From: Kiritimatiellia bacterium
GTDB taxonomy: Bacteria > Verrucomicrobiota > Kiritimatiellia > JAAZAB01
Assembly: GCA_028718125.1 (NCBI GenBank)
Contig: JAQUMN010000004.1
Coordinates: forward strand, 1-64,000
Length of the DNA: 64,000 nucleotides
Direction of reading: 5' to 3'
This document shows, in pieces, positions 15,696 to 24,232 of the stretch; position 1 is the stretch's first letter, and every line of letters begins with the position of its first letter. A program made the position numbers and the translations under genes. A model generated the notes under the pieces. The model was not told where the DNA came from. It saw only the letters and a program-made list of their open reading frames with translations, and ran no database searches.

Positions 15696-18065
15696 ATGGG
15701 CCATCGATTTTTTTGTGCCGCCACGCTTGTTTTTTCCTTGTTTTCCGGCGCGTCCCTGGCCGCTTCGGCTCCGCCAAACGAAGGCGGAACGAACGCCGAT
15801 TTCCACGCCGTTGTTTGCCAGGCCTATGCCGATCTGCTAAATCGCGTTCCTGACAAAGACGGTTTGGCTGTATTTGTCAGGCGCATGTCCGATTTCGGAC
15901 TGACCGAACAAGAATTGCGCGAGGAAATATTCAACAGCCGGGAGTACCGCAACCGCACGTTTATCCATGGCGCATTTGCCGACAACGGCGATATTCCGGA
16001 CATCCATTGGCCGACGTCATATCCGGATATCAAACCAGCTTTGTGGACATCGCGAATAACGAATGGATGCTCTACCGGAAGTTACGTCTCTGCTGCATTT
16101 GAGGCGCCCCGCCGGTTATTCTTTTATTTCGCGGGTTATCCCGGCGAACCATCCAACCGGATAACGCTTTGCGATATAACCACGCACAAGGAACTTGAAT
16201 TTCGCCCCGCTTATAAACCGGGCGCGATGTGGCGGCTGGCGAAGTGGCAACCGGGCACGAACTGGACCGGTCGCATGGTCCGCCTGATCGCCACGGACAA
16301 CTCAGTCTTGCCGGATCACGGATGGCTTGGCATCAGCGCCCCCCTCTTGAATCATAAACCGAATCAGTGGCATGCCTTCATGATCCGGGCGTTTTATGTC
16401 GCGGGATTATGTTGCCTGCATTTTCTCCTGTTCCTGCTGCCAGGCCTGGCCCTGGCTTTGTTAATCCCGCCCAAATTCATGCAGAAATCCTGCCGGTTGT
16501 TGACCGCGACCTTGATCTTGTCCGGCGCCTGGGGATATGTCGCCTTTTGGGTATACTTTACCGATTGCTTTGCCGGCAAGCTGTTTTCGGGCACGAGCGT
16601 TGTCATGGTCCTTTTTGCCCTGATAAAAAATCGCCGCCGACTCCTCACGGGATCCATGGCCAGAGAACTATTATGGCCAGCAGCGATCGTTGCCAGTGTC
16701 AGCATATTTGTCTTGTCGCTGGGGTTTTTATACGGGGGGACCAAAGAGCCATTGGTAACCTCAGCAACCCGGTTCTCCCATGCACTGCCCGTCGATCAGT
16801 ACCTGCCTATTTGGGGTGCGGCAAAAATATATTCCGGAAGTTCAATTTTGGCAAAAAACACGGACGCATGGCGCTTTAGCGATCGGCCGCCATTACAGAC
16901 CGGCATTGTGCTGTTGCAATCGCCTTTATTCATGCATTCGAAGTGTGGCAACCGCAATCTGGATTATTTGTGTCTGGCGGTTTCCCTGCAGTGTCTGTCA
17001 TTGGCAGGGTTGTGGATTCTTATCCGGAAGTTAAAAGCAGGGAGCCTTGTTGTCTTTGGAGTTTTTTCCTTTATCGTCTTTTCGCCCACGTTCATCGTTA
17101 ATTCTTTTTTCGTCTGGCCTAAATTGCTGGCGGTTCCATTTTTGTTTATTGTGACCGCGGAACTGTTGTTTCAGGACCGTTGTGAAGACCGGGGAGATGA
17201 CTGCATAACCGGGCTGATTATCGGCAGCAGCGCCGCCGTATCCATGCTGGCACACGGTGGTAGTATTTTCGGCTTGATTGGCATCGCGTTGGCAACGCTT
17301 CTCCTGCGTCGAATGCCTTCCATGCGGACCATTCTGTATGCATTGGTTATTTTTGTCGTTGCCATGCTGTCGTGGATGATCTTTCAGAAAGCGTTTGATC
17401 CGCCGGGCGATGGGTTAATCAAAATGCATATAGGCGGCTCCCTGACGCCGTGGGATGGCCGCACCTTACTTGCTACCATCGTCGATTCTTATTCGGGCCT
17501 GTCGTTCGCGCAGATCATAAAAATGAAGTTGATCAACCTTGCATACACCGTCAACTATGTCCCCGCCCACATGCCGCCGCTATCCTCTACAAACTTGTCC
17601 TCAGTCTTGTATTGGGTCCGACAAGTTTTGTTCTTCTGGCTGATCCCATCGCTCGGTCCGCTTGTTCTTACACTACCCGGCCTTGTCCTGTTTGCACCAT
17701 TTCGCCGTGCCGGCACACCGGTTTCGTCGGCTGGGTTTAAATGCCTGCTCGTTGCCTGCGCCACGACGGCGACCTGGTGCCTGGTAATGTTTCAAGGCAC
17801 ATGTATCCATCAGGGGACGCTGTTCAATCCGCTTGTTCTGACGGCGGGACTGGCCCTGGTTTGTTTCTGGCTTTCGCGCGGACTGGGGAGCGGGCTTTTG
17901 GCATTGCAGATGGGTATGTTTGCCGTTCTGTATGTGCCGCTTTCCCGGCTATATGTTCACTGGCACAATACAACATGGTACTATGATCTCGACGCTGGAA
18001 TGTGTGTCATGATGGTCCTGGCCCTGGGCGCATATATTGCCTTGCTACGCAAAGCACCATGCTAA
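15696..18065 (+). CDS. DUF4214-like domain fused to a polytopic GT-C-like membrane protein
   Basis: A 789-residue membrane protein. After a signal-like N-terminus comes a DUF4214-type segment (about 30-90) with VCQAYADLLNRVPDKDGL and EIFNSREYRNR. A beta-rich segment follows (about 120-215), then ten or more transmembrane helices from about residue 225 to the end. Short loops such as the one with LPVDQYLPIWGAAK fit GT-C glycosyltransferases, which use lipid-linked sugars at the outer face. No catalytic residues can be fixed. DUF4214 usually belongs to secreted S-layer or adhesin proteins, so the fusion is odd. A role in polymer assembly or glycan transfer is inferred from the location only. 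Confidence 0.6.
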   Translation: MGHRFFCAATLVFSLFSGASLAASAPPNEGGTNADFHAVVCQAYADLLNRVPDKDGLAVFVRRMSDFGLTEQELREEIFNSREYRNRTFIHGAFADNGDIPDIHWPTSYPDIKPALWTSRITNGCSTGSYVSAAFEAPRRLFFYFAGYPGEPSNRITLCDITTHKELEFRPAYKPGAMWRLAKWQPGTNWTGRMVRLIATDNSVLPDHGWLGISAPLLNHKPNQWHAFMIRAFYVAGLCCLHFLLFLLPGLALALLIPPKFMQKSCRLLTATLILSGAWGYVAFWVYFTDCFAGKLFSGTSVVMVLFALIKNRRRLLTGSMARELLWPAAIVASVSIFVLSLGFLYGGTKEPLVTSATRFSHALPVDQYLPIWGAAKIYSGSSILAKNTDAWRFSDRPPLQTGIVLLQSPLFMHSKCGNRNLDYLCLAVSLQCLSLAGLWILIRKLKAGSLVVFGVFSFIVFSPTFIVNSFFVWPKLLAVPFLFIVTAELLFQDRCEDRGDDCITGLIIGSSAAVSMLAHGGSIFGLIGIALATLLLRRMPSMRTILYALVIFVVAMLSWMIFQKAFDPPGDGLIKMHIGGSLTPWDGRTLLATIVDSYSGLSFAQIIKMKLINLAYTVNYVPAHMPPLSSTNLSSVLYWVRQVLFFWLIPSLGPLVLTLPGLVLFAPFRRAGTPVSSAGFKCLLVACATTATWCLVMFQGTCIHQGTLFNPLVLTAGLALVCFWLSRGLGSGLLALQMGMFAVLYVPLSRLYVHWHNTTWYYDLDAGMCVMMVLALGAYIALLRKAPC

Positions 18066-18088
18066 TGGAGGACCGGTTTTTCTCTCCA

Positions 18089-19105
18089 TCAGGATGGTTT
18101 GACAGCCCGGGCATACACTTCGGCATAGGCTTCCAGCATGGGCGCGAGCGCAAAATCGACACGGCCGCGCTTCTGCGCGCTGGCTTGGCGAGCGGCATAA
18201 TTGTCCATCAGCCTTTTAATCGACGCGCACAGGTCATCCGGCGTGAGGCTGGGCACAACTTCTCCGCACTGCGCTTTCGCCACGTAATCAGCCATAGGGA
18301 TGCATCCGCTGACCAGCGCCGGTTTGCCGGCGGATAGCGATTCCATCAGGGAATGGGGATAGGCCTTGACTTGTCTTTCCGTTTCCGCCAGGACCACCGT
18401 GGCGTGGACACGCGCCAGCACACGGTTGACGTCAACAGGCGCATTGATGATTTCCACGCGATGGCTCATTCCGCGCCGCGCAATATGACGCTGAAGCTCG
18501 CTTAGCAGGAGCCCGCGCCACAGGAACACCAGGCGCAGAGGTAAGGACCCGGCAACATCCAGAAGCAGGTCTATGCCCTTGGTCTGGAACTGACGGCGAA
18601 TCCAGGGCGCTGAACCCACCAGCAGGATCAGCTCGTTCCGGAGCGGAACAGACACGGGGCTGAATCGCTCCACGGCAATACCCGGCCGGATGATCCGGTA
18701 ACGTTCCGGACACAACGCCTGGAGCACGGCTTCGTCCCGCGGGCTGCAGGAAACGATCGTGTGGATGGCCTTCAGCCAATCGGCACGCCCGCGGATCATC
18801 AGCGGCCCTACGCCGGTCACAGCCGAATAAATCAACGGCTTATGAAGAGCATGCAACCAGGGGAACGGATATAGCGTTGCGTAATACAAATGGTGCAGGT
18901 CCACCGAAGGCTCCCGCCGACGCAGGGCGCGGCGCTGGTGAAAGCCGTAAAGCAACTTTGGGAATGTCCGGCTGGGGCGGCGCAGCGGATAAAGCTGAAG
19001 GCATTCGCCGCCAAATCGCCGGCGCAGGGCCTCGATTTCCTGGAAGACGGCATCCGTGCCCGCGATAGGCGGGGATGGCGAGGTAAGATGATAAAGGATA
19101 TTCAT
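18089..19105 (-). CDS. Glycosyltransferase family 4 (GT-B fold)
   Basis: A 338-residue retaining glycosyltransferase of the GT4 type, transferring a sugar from a nucleotide donor onto the growing surface glycan at the inner membrane face. The C-terminal donor-binding half has LIPGIAVERFSPV-like (PGIAVERFSP), a long Rossmann part, and the family loop around PHSLMESLSAGKPALVSGCI, where the Glu of the E-x7-E-like motif is visible. ATG 19105 (MNILYHLTSP) fits the family N-terminus better than 19135; neither has a strong ribosome site. It ends convergently, 24 bases from the end of the plus-strand membrane gene. Donor and acceptor are unknown. Confidence 0.83.
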   Translation of the reverse strand: MNILYHLTSPSPPIAGTDAVFQEIEALRRRFGGECLQLYPLRRPSRTFPKLLYGFHQRRALRRREPSVDLHHLYYATLYPFPWLHALHKPLIYSAVTGVGPLMIRGRADWLKAIHTIVSCSPRDEAVLQALCPERYRIIRPGIAVERFSPVSVPLRNELILLVGSAPWIRRQFQTKGIDLLLDVAGSLPLRLVFLWRGLLLSELQRHIARRGMSHRVEIINAPVDVNRVLARVHATVVLAETERQVKAYPHSLMESLSAGKPALVSGCIPMADYVAKAQCGEVVPSLTPDDLCASIKRLMDNYAARQASAQKRGRVDFALAPMLEAYAEVYARAVKPS

Positions 19106-19306
19106 ATTGTAACTGCTCAGCGAATCCAAAGACATTTTTCCCGCACCGGCGAATCCGCACAGACAGAACCACGCATATCACGGACCTGCCCGCAGTGTTA
19201 CATAGCAGGCGGGTTACACTGATAAGGATCCGATCGTCTAACTGTTCGGTTGTATGACCATCCTTCTATTATCCGTGCTGTTCGTGTAATCAGTGGTGAG
19301 TAGTTA

Positions 19307-20293
19307 TCATTTTTTCCGCTGCCACCAGGTTCGCGCCAATTCCCGCAGGGGCGGCTCAGACATAGCCGGCGCAAGCAATTGCTCTACCTGCGCCAGCGTC
19401 AGTTTCAAGTTTGATTGAATAGCCCGGCGCTCCCGCGCCAGATGCGGCAGGACCGGCAGGACCGCGAAATATCCGGCCAGCGCGGCCAGCGGCCGCCGGT
19501 AGGCGATTAAAAAATAAATCTGGCCGTAAAGCAGGGATCCCGCATGCCGCATCAGCAGGCGCGCGGGCAAGTTTTTCAGAAGCAAAAGAACCCGGTTGCG
19601 AGTCATGAGGCGCACATAGCGGGCCTGCGGCAGCCCGCTCCCGTGACCTTGATGCAGGACTTCCGCCGCCGGTACAAATAAATAGCGATAGCCGCGCAAA
19701 CGCCCGCGCAGGCCCAGATCCACATCCTCAAGGTAGGCAAAAAAATGCTCGTCAAATCCGCCTAATTCTTCCAAAAATGATTTCCGGTACAATGCGGCGC
19801 CGGCGCAGGGTGAAAATATTTCTTCGCTCCTTTCAAAGTCCGTTGCGCTCCGGCCGTGGCCACGCTTGGCAGCGACACCCTGCCACGAGAGGCTGTCACC
19901 GCAATCATCAGCCACAGCGGGGTCCGCCATGGAGAGCATTTTTGACGCCAGGCCGCCGACATCCGGATCGCTCTCGTCCATCGCCCGCACCAGGTTCAGA
20001 AGCCAGTCCGGACGAGGGCATGTATCCATGTTCAGGAGCGCCACATATCCGGAGCGGCTGGCGCAGATACCGGCATTCACGGCAGCGGCAAACCCGCGGT
20101 TGCACTCCCAGGCGATCAAGGTCGCCTGCGGCGCATGCCTCGCCACCAGCGCGCGGCTGTTGTCGGTCGAGCCATTGTCCACCACGATCACGGCAAAATC
20201 ACGAAACGATTGCGCCGCCAGGGCTTCGAGGCATGCCGCCAGCCAGGCGGCCCCGTTCCAGACCGGAATAACAACGGTTACTTTTGGAATCAT
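19307..20293 (-). CDS. Glycosyltransferase family 2
   Basis: A 328-residue inverting GT2 (GT-A fold). Motifs: VVIPVWNG at 7-14, VVDNGSTDNS at 37-46, the NMDTCPRPDW block carrying the DxD-equivalent, and GGFDEHFFAYLEDVDLGLRGR with the catalytic-base ED. A C-terminal ~100 residues include weakly hydrophobic stretches, perhaps for membrane contact. The layout matches rhamnosyltransferase-like GT2 proteins of O-antigen loci, in keeping with the rfb genes next door, but the sugar cannot be stated. ATG 20293 (MIPKVTV) was chosen over 20308. Confidence 0.86.
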   Translation of the reverse strand: MIPKVTVVIPVWNGAAWLAACLEALAAQSFRDFAVIVVDNGSTDNSRALVARHAPQATLIAWECNRGFAAAVNAGICASRSGYVALLNMDTCPRPDWLLNLVRAMDESDPDVGGLASKMLSMADPAVADDCGDSLSWQGVAAKRGHGRSATDFERSEEIFSPCAGAALYRKSFLEELGGFDEHFFAYLEDVDLGLRGRLRGYRYLFVPAAEVLHQGHGSGLPQARYVRLMTRNRVLLLLKNLPARLLMRHAGSLLYGQIYFLIAYRRPLAALAGYFAVLPVLPHLARERRAIQSNLKLTLAQVEQLLAPAMSEPPLRELARTWWQRKK

Positions 20294-20367
20294 GTATGTC
20301 CAAAACAATCAACCACGGATCGAATTAGGCCTTCGGCAACTTTCTCTTTTGTTCGTCCGATTCTTTT

Positions 20368-20796
20368 TCAAGCGACGGGATTTCTCCACTTTAATTTCGG
20401 GAAGCGTCTAAAGTCGGTGTCCGTTGAAATCAATTCGCAGCCGTGTTCAATGGCCATCGCCGCCAAGTGCGCATCGGTCACAAGATTGGCTACGGCCTGG
20501 CCATCGACCAGCAGTTGTTGAAGAATAATCCAATGTCGCTCGGTCGGATAAACGAGGCGAGTACAGGGTTGGTCGAGCCAACCCTGCACGCGCGCGATGG
20601 CCTGCCCCAGTGACATGGGGCGCTCAAAAACACGCGGATTCGTGCTTATACGGATGAACGCACAAAGGACGGTCCAGCACAGGCAGACGGGCGAGTTGCC
20701 GGACAATTGTGCATCCCACCATTTACGCGCGGCATCATGACGCGGGTTGAGCTGATCTTCGGCATACAAGAGGATATTGGCATCGACAAGGATCAC
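20368..20796 (-). CDS. PIN-domain toxin (VapC-like)
   Basis: A 142-residue PIN nuclease, the toxin half of a VapBC-type pair, expected to cut RNA with Mg or Mn. Acidic residues are in the expected places: D5 in MILVDANILLY, D108 in LVTDAHLA and D126 in ISTDTDF. TNPRVF in the helix region is typical of the subfamily. It overlaps the antitoxin stop by the 4-base ATGA arrangement (20793-20796), so translation is coupled. It stands among glycosyltransferase genes on the same strand and shows no link to them. The tRNA or mRNA target is unknown. Confidence 0.87.
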   Translation of the reverse strand: MILVDANILLYAEDQLNPRHDAARKWWDAQLSGNSPVCLCWTVLCAFIRISTNPRVFERPMSLGQAIARVQGWLDQPCTRLVYPTERHWIILQQLLVDGQAVANLVTDAHLAAMAIEHGCELISTDTDFRRFPKLKWRNPVA

Positions 20797-21038
20797 CGGA
20801 AATCTTCCCCCTCCACTTGCGCAAGAAGTTCCTGGATATTGTCCAGATTTCTTCCAGTCCTCAAGCCCATTTTGTGAGGTTTGGTGTGATAGGGTCGCAT
20901 TTTTGCGGGCGCCTCCACGGTTTCCAGGCCGGCGCGGAGCGCCTCATTGACAACTTTGCGGAAGGGCGCGTGCAGCCGTGCGGCAACAGATTTCGCCCTG
21001 TCGAGCACATCGTCTTCTATGGTCAGGGTTGTTCTCAT
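20793..21038 (-). CDS. Ribbon-helix-helix antitoxin (VapB-like)
   Basis: An 81-residue partner of the PIN toxin downstream. The N-terminus MRTTLTIEDDVLDRAKSVAA is the usual ribbon-helix-helix DNA-binding start (short strand, then helix), and the C-terminal half with GLRTGRNLDNIQELL would bind and block the toxin. By family it also represses its own promoter, which should lie just upstream of 21038. ATG 21038 has good context and the 4-base overlap with the toxin gene supports the pair. Confidence 0.85.
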   Translation of the reverse strand: MRTTLTIEDDVLDRAKSVAARLHAPFRKVVNEALRAGLETVEAPAKMRPYHTKPHKMGLRTGRNLDNIQELLAQVEGEDFR

Positions 21039-21076
21039 GCTGGATTCATAGCATCTTTATGCGTGATGTCAAGGCA

Positions 21077-21997
21077 TCAAGCGCCAAACAATTCATTTCG
21101 ATTCCCGAATCGCCCGGCCAGGCCATCGCCCAGGGCGCGCCAGGCCGCGCGCGCTTCCGCCGGGCGGCCGAGCGCCAGCGAGCGTATCGTCATCGCCAGG
21201 GCGACGGCGCTCCAGAGGCAAGCATACCGCGCCCGTTGTGACGGATAAAATTTACGGATGTATAGGAACCGGTTGCGAAGCGTGTAATAACGATAGAGCG
21301 TGGAGCGCGCGCCGCCGCCGGGTTCATGCGTTGCCAAGGCGCGCGAACAAATCGCACTGGCATGACCCTGAACGCCGGCCCGGCGGCAGAAATCGGCCAT
21401 CTCCCCGCTAAAAAAATAATCCTCATCGAACAGCCCCACGGTCCGGAATACTTCAGCCCGAACAAGAGCAACGGTGCCCGGCACGTAATCCACGTCCAGG
21501 AGCCGGTGCGCCGCCATCAGCGCGGAAAGATCGGCCGCTTTTTCCTCGTGGCGTGTCCCGATATGCCGCGCAATATCGCGTCCGCCGGCGGTAAAGACCT
21601 GCTTTTGGTCGCGCCGCTCGTCCAGGAGCGGGCCTACGATCCCAAAGCGCGGATACGCATCGAGTTCCGCCAGCAGGTGCTGAACCTGATCCTCGCTGAT
21701 GGCTGCGTCGTTGTTCAACAGGAGCACGCAATCCCGATCACGCCGCTCAGACGGGTATCGGGACAGGATTTGCCGCAGGGCCATATTATTGCCGCCCGCG
21801 AAGCCCAGGTTGATATCGCTGGCCAGGACATGGGCAGCAGGGCATTGCTTCGGGATCAAGTCCCGGCTGCCGTCCTGCGAGGCGTTGTCCACGACCCAGA
21901 TATCGGGCGCAATCTGCTTCCAAGCGGCCACGGCCTCGACACAGCGCATGGTGGCCGCCGCCTGGTTCCAGTTCAGAATGACCACGGCTAAGTTCAT
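21077..21997 (-). CDS. Glycosyltransferase family 2 (rhamnosyltransferase-like)
   Basis: A 306-residue GT2 protein with AVVILNWNQ at 4-12, WVVDNASQDGSRD at 34-46, LLLNNDAAIS for the metal-binding region, and a VGLFDEDYFFSGEMADFCRR acceptor-side block. The C-terminal part includes a short amphipathic/hydrophobic segment (YACLWSAVALAMTI). Such proteins add sugars (often rhamnose) to O-antigen-like chains. The start overlaps the stop of the upstream GT2 gene by 4 bases (21994-21997), showing an operon. The specific sugar is not known. Confidence 0.86.
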   Translation of the reverse strand: MNLAVVILNWNQAAATMRCVEAVAAWKQIAPDIWVVDNASQDGSRDLIPKQCPAAHVLASDINLGFAGGNNMALRQILSRYPSERRDRDCVLLLNNDAAISEDQVQHLLAELDAYPRFGIVGPLLDERRDQKQVFTAGGRDIARHIGTRHEEKAADLSALMAAHRLLDVDYVPGTVALVRAEVFRTVGLFDEDYFFSGEMADFCRRAGVQGHASAICSRALATHEPGGGARSTLYRYYTLRNRFLYIRKFYPSQRARYACLWSAVALAMTIRSLALGRPAEARAAWRALGDGLAGRFGNRNELFGA

Positions 21998-22935
21998 GGG
22001 TGCTTGTCCGGCACCTGCTCATTCAGGGCTTTCTCTTCCCAGTAGTAGCGATGCAGACTGCAGGCGCGGGCCAGCCACAGAGGCATGCGGCCGGCAAAAT
22101 GACTGCACAGCACTCCTGCCGCCTTGGCCAGCGTGTACAGGCAATAGTAGGGAACATACAATGGATGATGCCGCATCATATAACTTATTTCCTGCCGCAG
22201 ATAGCGCCGGCCCATGGCAGCGCTGACCTTGAGATCATGCGCGGGAAAAATAAGCGTCAACGAATACACGCTGTCGAAATAGCGCCGGAACGCCGTGCCG
22301 AGTGAATAGCGATGCGAGTGCACGACCACGGATGAGGGTTGATAAACTATCGTATAACCCGCCGCAATCAGGTCGCGGGCAAATTGCTGGTCCTCGCTCA
22401 TGATGAGCGTTTCGTCGAATGGGTGGCGCAGGAGGATTTCGCGGCGCACGGCGGCGCTGACGTTTGAAAAAAACACGTCCGCCAGGGTCGGCGAGCGACC
22501 TGCGGGCTGTTCGCGCCTCATCGGCGGGCCGGGCGGGAAATGGTATTGCAGAAAAAACTGTTCCGTGGGCGGCGCGTTCGGCTGCGGCACTTGGCGGGAA
22601 TATACGGCCGCCACCTGTTGGTCGGCCAATGGCTCAAGCAGGGATGCCAGCCAGTGACGATCCGCGGGCAAGGCGTCCTGGGTCATTAGCACGATGATCT
22701 CGCCCTCCGCCTCCCGCGCGCCGAGATTACGTGCACGGCCGTGCGAAAACCGGGATAGCGGCACAACACGCACATTAGCCTGCGCCAGAGCAATCTGGCG
22801 CGTGTTGTCGGTAGACAGCGAATCCACCAGGATAATTTCTTCCGGCGGTGCCGGTTGCTGGGCCGCCAATGCTTCCAGGAGCGCGGGAAGCGAGGCTGCG
22901 GCATTCAGCACCGGAATAACCACTGATATTTTCAA
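21994..22935 (-). CDS. Glycosyltransferase family 2
   Basis: A 313-residue GT2 protein: VVIPVLNAAASLPALL at 5-20, ILVDSLSTDNTRQIA at 35-49, a GRARNLGA block, VLMTQDALPADRHWL (metal site region), and a helix with IMSEDQQFARDLI carrying the catalytic acid. The C-terminal ~80 residues contain YSLTLIFPAHDLK and a hydrophobic stretch. This pattern is that of rhamnosyl/other hexosyl transferases in O-antigen clusters. Translationally coupled to the next gene (ATGA overlap). A ~100-bp spacer upstream holds a small palindromic repeat (22960-23035). Confidence 0.86.
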   Translation of the reverse strand: MKISVVIPVLNAAASLPALLEALAAQQPAPPEEIILVDSLSTDNTRQIALAQANVRVVPLSRFSHGRARNLGAREAEGEIIVLMTQDALPADRHWLASLLEPLADQQVAAVYSRQVPQPNAPPTEQFFLQYHFPPGPPMRREQPAGRSPTLADVFFSNVSAAVRREILLRHPFDETLIMSEDQQFARDLIAAGYTIVYQPSSVVVHSHRYSLGTAFRRYFDSVYSLTLIFPAHDLKVSAAMGRRYLRQEISYMMRHHPLYVPYYCLYTLAKAAGVLCSHFAGRMPLWLARACSLHRYYWEEKALNEQVPDKHP

Positions 22936-23036
22936 TAATCACCTCCGGCCAGTAGAAAAAATGCAGAATACAGAATGGATGATGAAGAAACGGTTGGAAA
23001 TAATTCTGCATTCTACATTCATTATTCCACATTTCT
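22936..23036. repeat. AT-rich imperfect inverted repeat between glycosyltransferase genes
   Basis: The spacer contains ATGCAGAATACAGAATGG (about 22961-22978) and an inverted counterpart TTCTGCATTCTACATTCATT (about 23005-23025). The arms match imperfectly around a loop of about 30 bases. It looks like a small dispersed palindromic element rather than a terminator, as no T-run follows on the minus strand. Confidence 0.5.
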
Positions 23037-24227
23037 TCAAGTATCCGTAATGCCCGTGTTTTCGGATTGCGGCGGCAGTTGGTCAATATGCCGCGGCAGG
23101 GCCATAATGCTGAACAGGAACGAGGCCGCGCCGATCTGCACGCCGTTGACCAGGCAGATCAGGGCGAAAAAAAGCAGGCGCTGTTGATTCAGCGCGCCGA
23201 ACCCGCTGGCCACCCACTGCGCAAGAACCCAGAACGTGAACACCAGTCCCGTGCCGATCACCAGGGCCGACACAACACAGGCCTTTTCAAAGGTGAACCG
23301 GCGGTAGACCCAGGCAACTATCGCGTCCTCCTGCAAACCGGAGAGATGGCCGTAGGCCTTGGCCAGGAACCCGATGGTGATAACCTGGATGCTAAGAATG
23401 TTCAGCACGCCGCCGACCAACATGCAGTGGATATCCACCAGGCGCCCATCGATGATCAGCGGGCCAAACGCAAGCGGCAGGGAGATAATCAGGCCGATAA
23501 TCCACCCCACCACCCCCGGCGCCAGGAGCAGGAGCGTCGGGCTGTGCAGAATCATGAAGCGCAGGTGGCGCCAGCCATCCCGGAACGACTGTAATTTGGA
23601 TTCCCCCACCCGCGGCCGGTAGGTGATATCCCGCTCGGTGATCCGCAGATTACAGCGGATGGCGCGCACAACCATCTCGCTGGCAAATTCCATGCCGGTC
23701 GTAACGCAATGCAAACGGCGATAGGCGCTGCAGGTAATGGCCCGCATACCGCAGTGCGCATCATGCACGGTGTTGCTGTGAAAGAGAAATCGGAGCGTGT
23801 TAGACAGCAACGGATTACCGATATACCGGTGGAGCCCGGGCATGGCGCCGGGTTGAATATCGTTCATCCGGTTGCCCATCACAAAATCCGCCTCGCCCTT
23901 CAGTAGGGGCGCCACCAGCTCGTTCAGCATGGAAAGGTCATAGGATAAATCGGCGTCGCCCATGACGATAATATCATAGCGGGCGTTTTCAAATCCTTTG
24001 CGCAGGGCAAAGCCATAACCGCGGCGCGGTTCCCTCAGGACACGGGCCCCGTGTTCACGGGCCACCTGAACGGAACGGTCAGTGGAACCATTATCCACCA
24101 CGACGATATCCTCCGGCAGGGCCAGCTTGGCAATCCCCTGGCGCGCACTTTCGATGACCTGGCCCAGTGAGGCATCTTCGTTCAGGCAGGGAAGGATGAC
24201 CGATATACCCCGAGACTCATTACCCAT
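23037..24227 (-). CDS. Polyprenol-phosphate-type GT2 with membrane anchor
   Basis: A 396-residue GT2 of the dolichyl-phosphate-mannose/glucose synthase type. The catalytic N-terminal half has SVILPCLNEDASL at 9-21, VVVDNGSTDRS at 42-52, and DADLSYDLSML, whose two Asp form the metal site. MGNRMNDI, HDAHCGMRAI and FASEMVVRAI follow in the order seen in DPM1-like enzymes. After about residue 225 come four hydrophobic segments, consistent with a DpgA/GtrB-like membrane domain. By family it would charge undecaprenyl phosphate with a sugar for use outside the membrane. It lies five bases from the secreted-protein gene upstream (24233). Confidence 0.83.
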   Translation of the reverse strand: MGNESRGISVILPCLNEDASLGQVIESARQGIAKLALPEDIVVVDNGSTDRSVQVAREHGARVLREPRRGYGFALRKGFENARYDIIVMGDADLSYDLSMLNELVAPLLKGEADFVMGNRMNDIQPGAMPGLHRYIGNPLLSNTLRFLFHSNTVHDAHCGMRAITCSAYRRLHCVTTGMEFASEMVVRAIRCNLRITERDITYRPRVGESKLQSFRDGWRHLRFMILHSPTLLLLAPGVVGWIIGLIISLPLAFGPLIIDGRLVDIHCMLVGGVLNILSIQVITIGFLAKAYGHLSGLQEDAIVAWVYRRFTFEKACVVSALVIGTGLVFTFWVLAQWVASGFGALNQQRLLFFALICLVNGVQIGAASFLFSIMALPRHIDQLPPQSENTGITDT

Positions 24228-24232
24228 GACCT

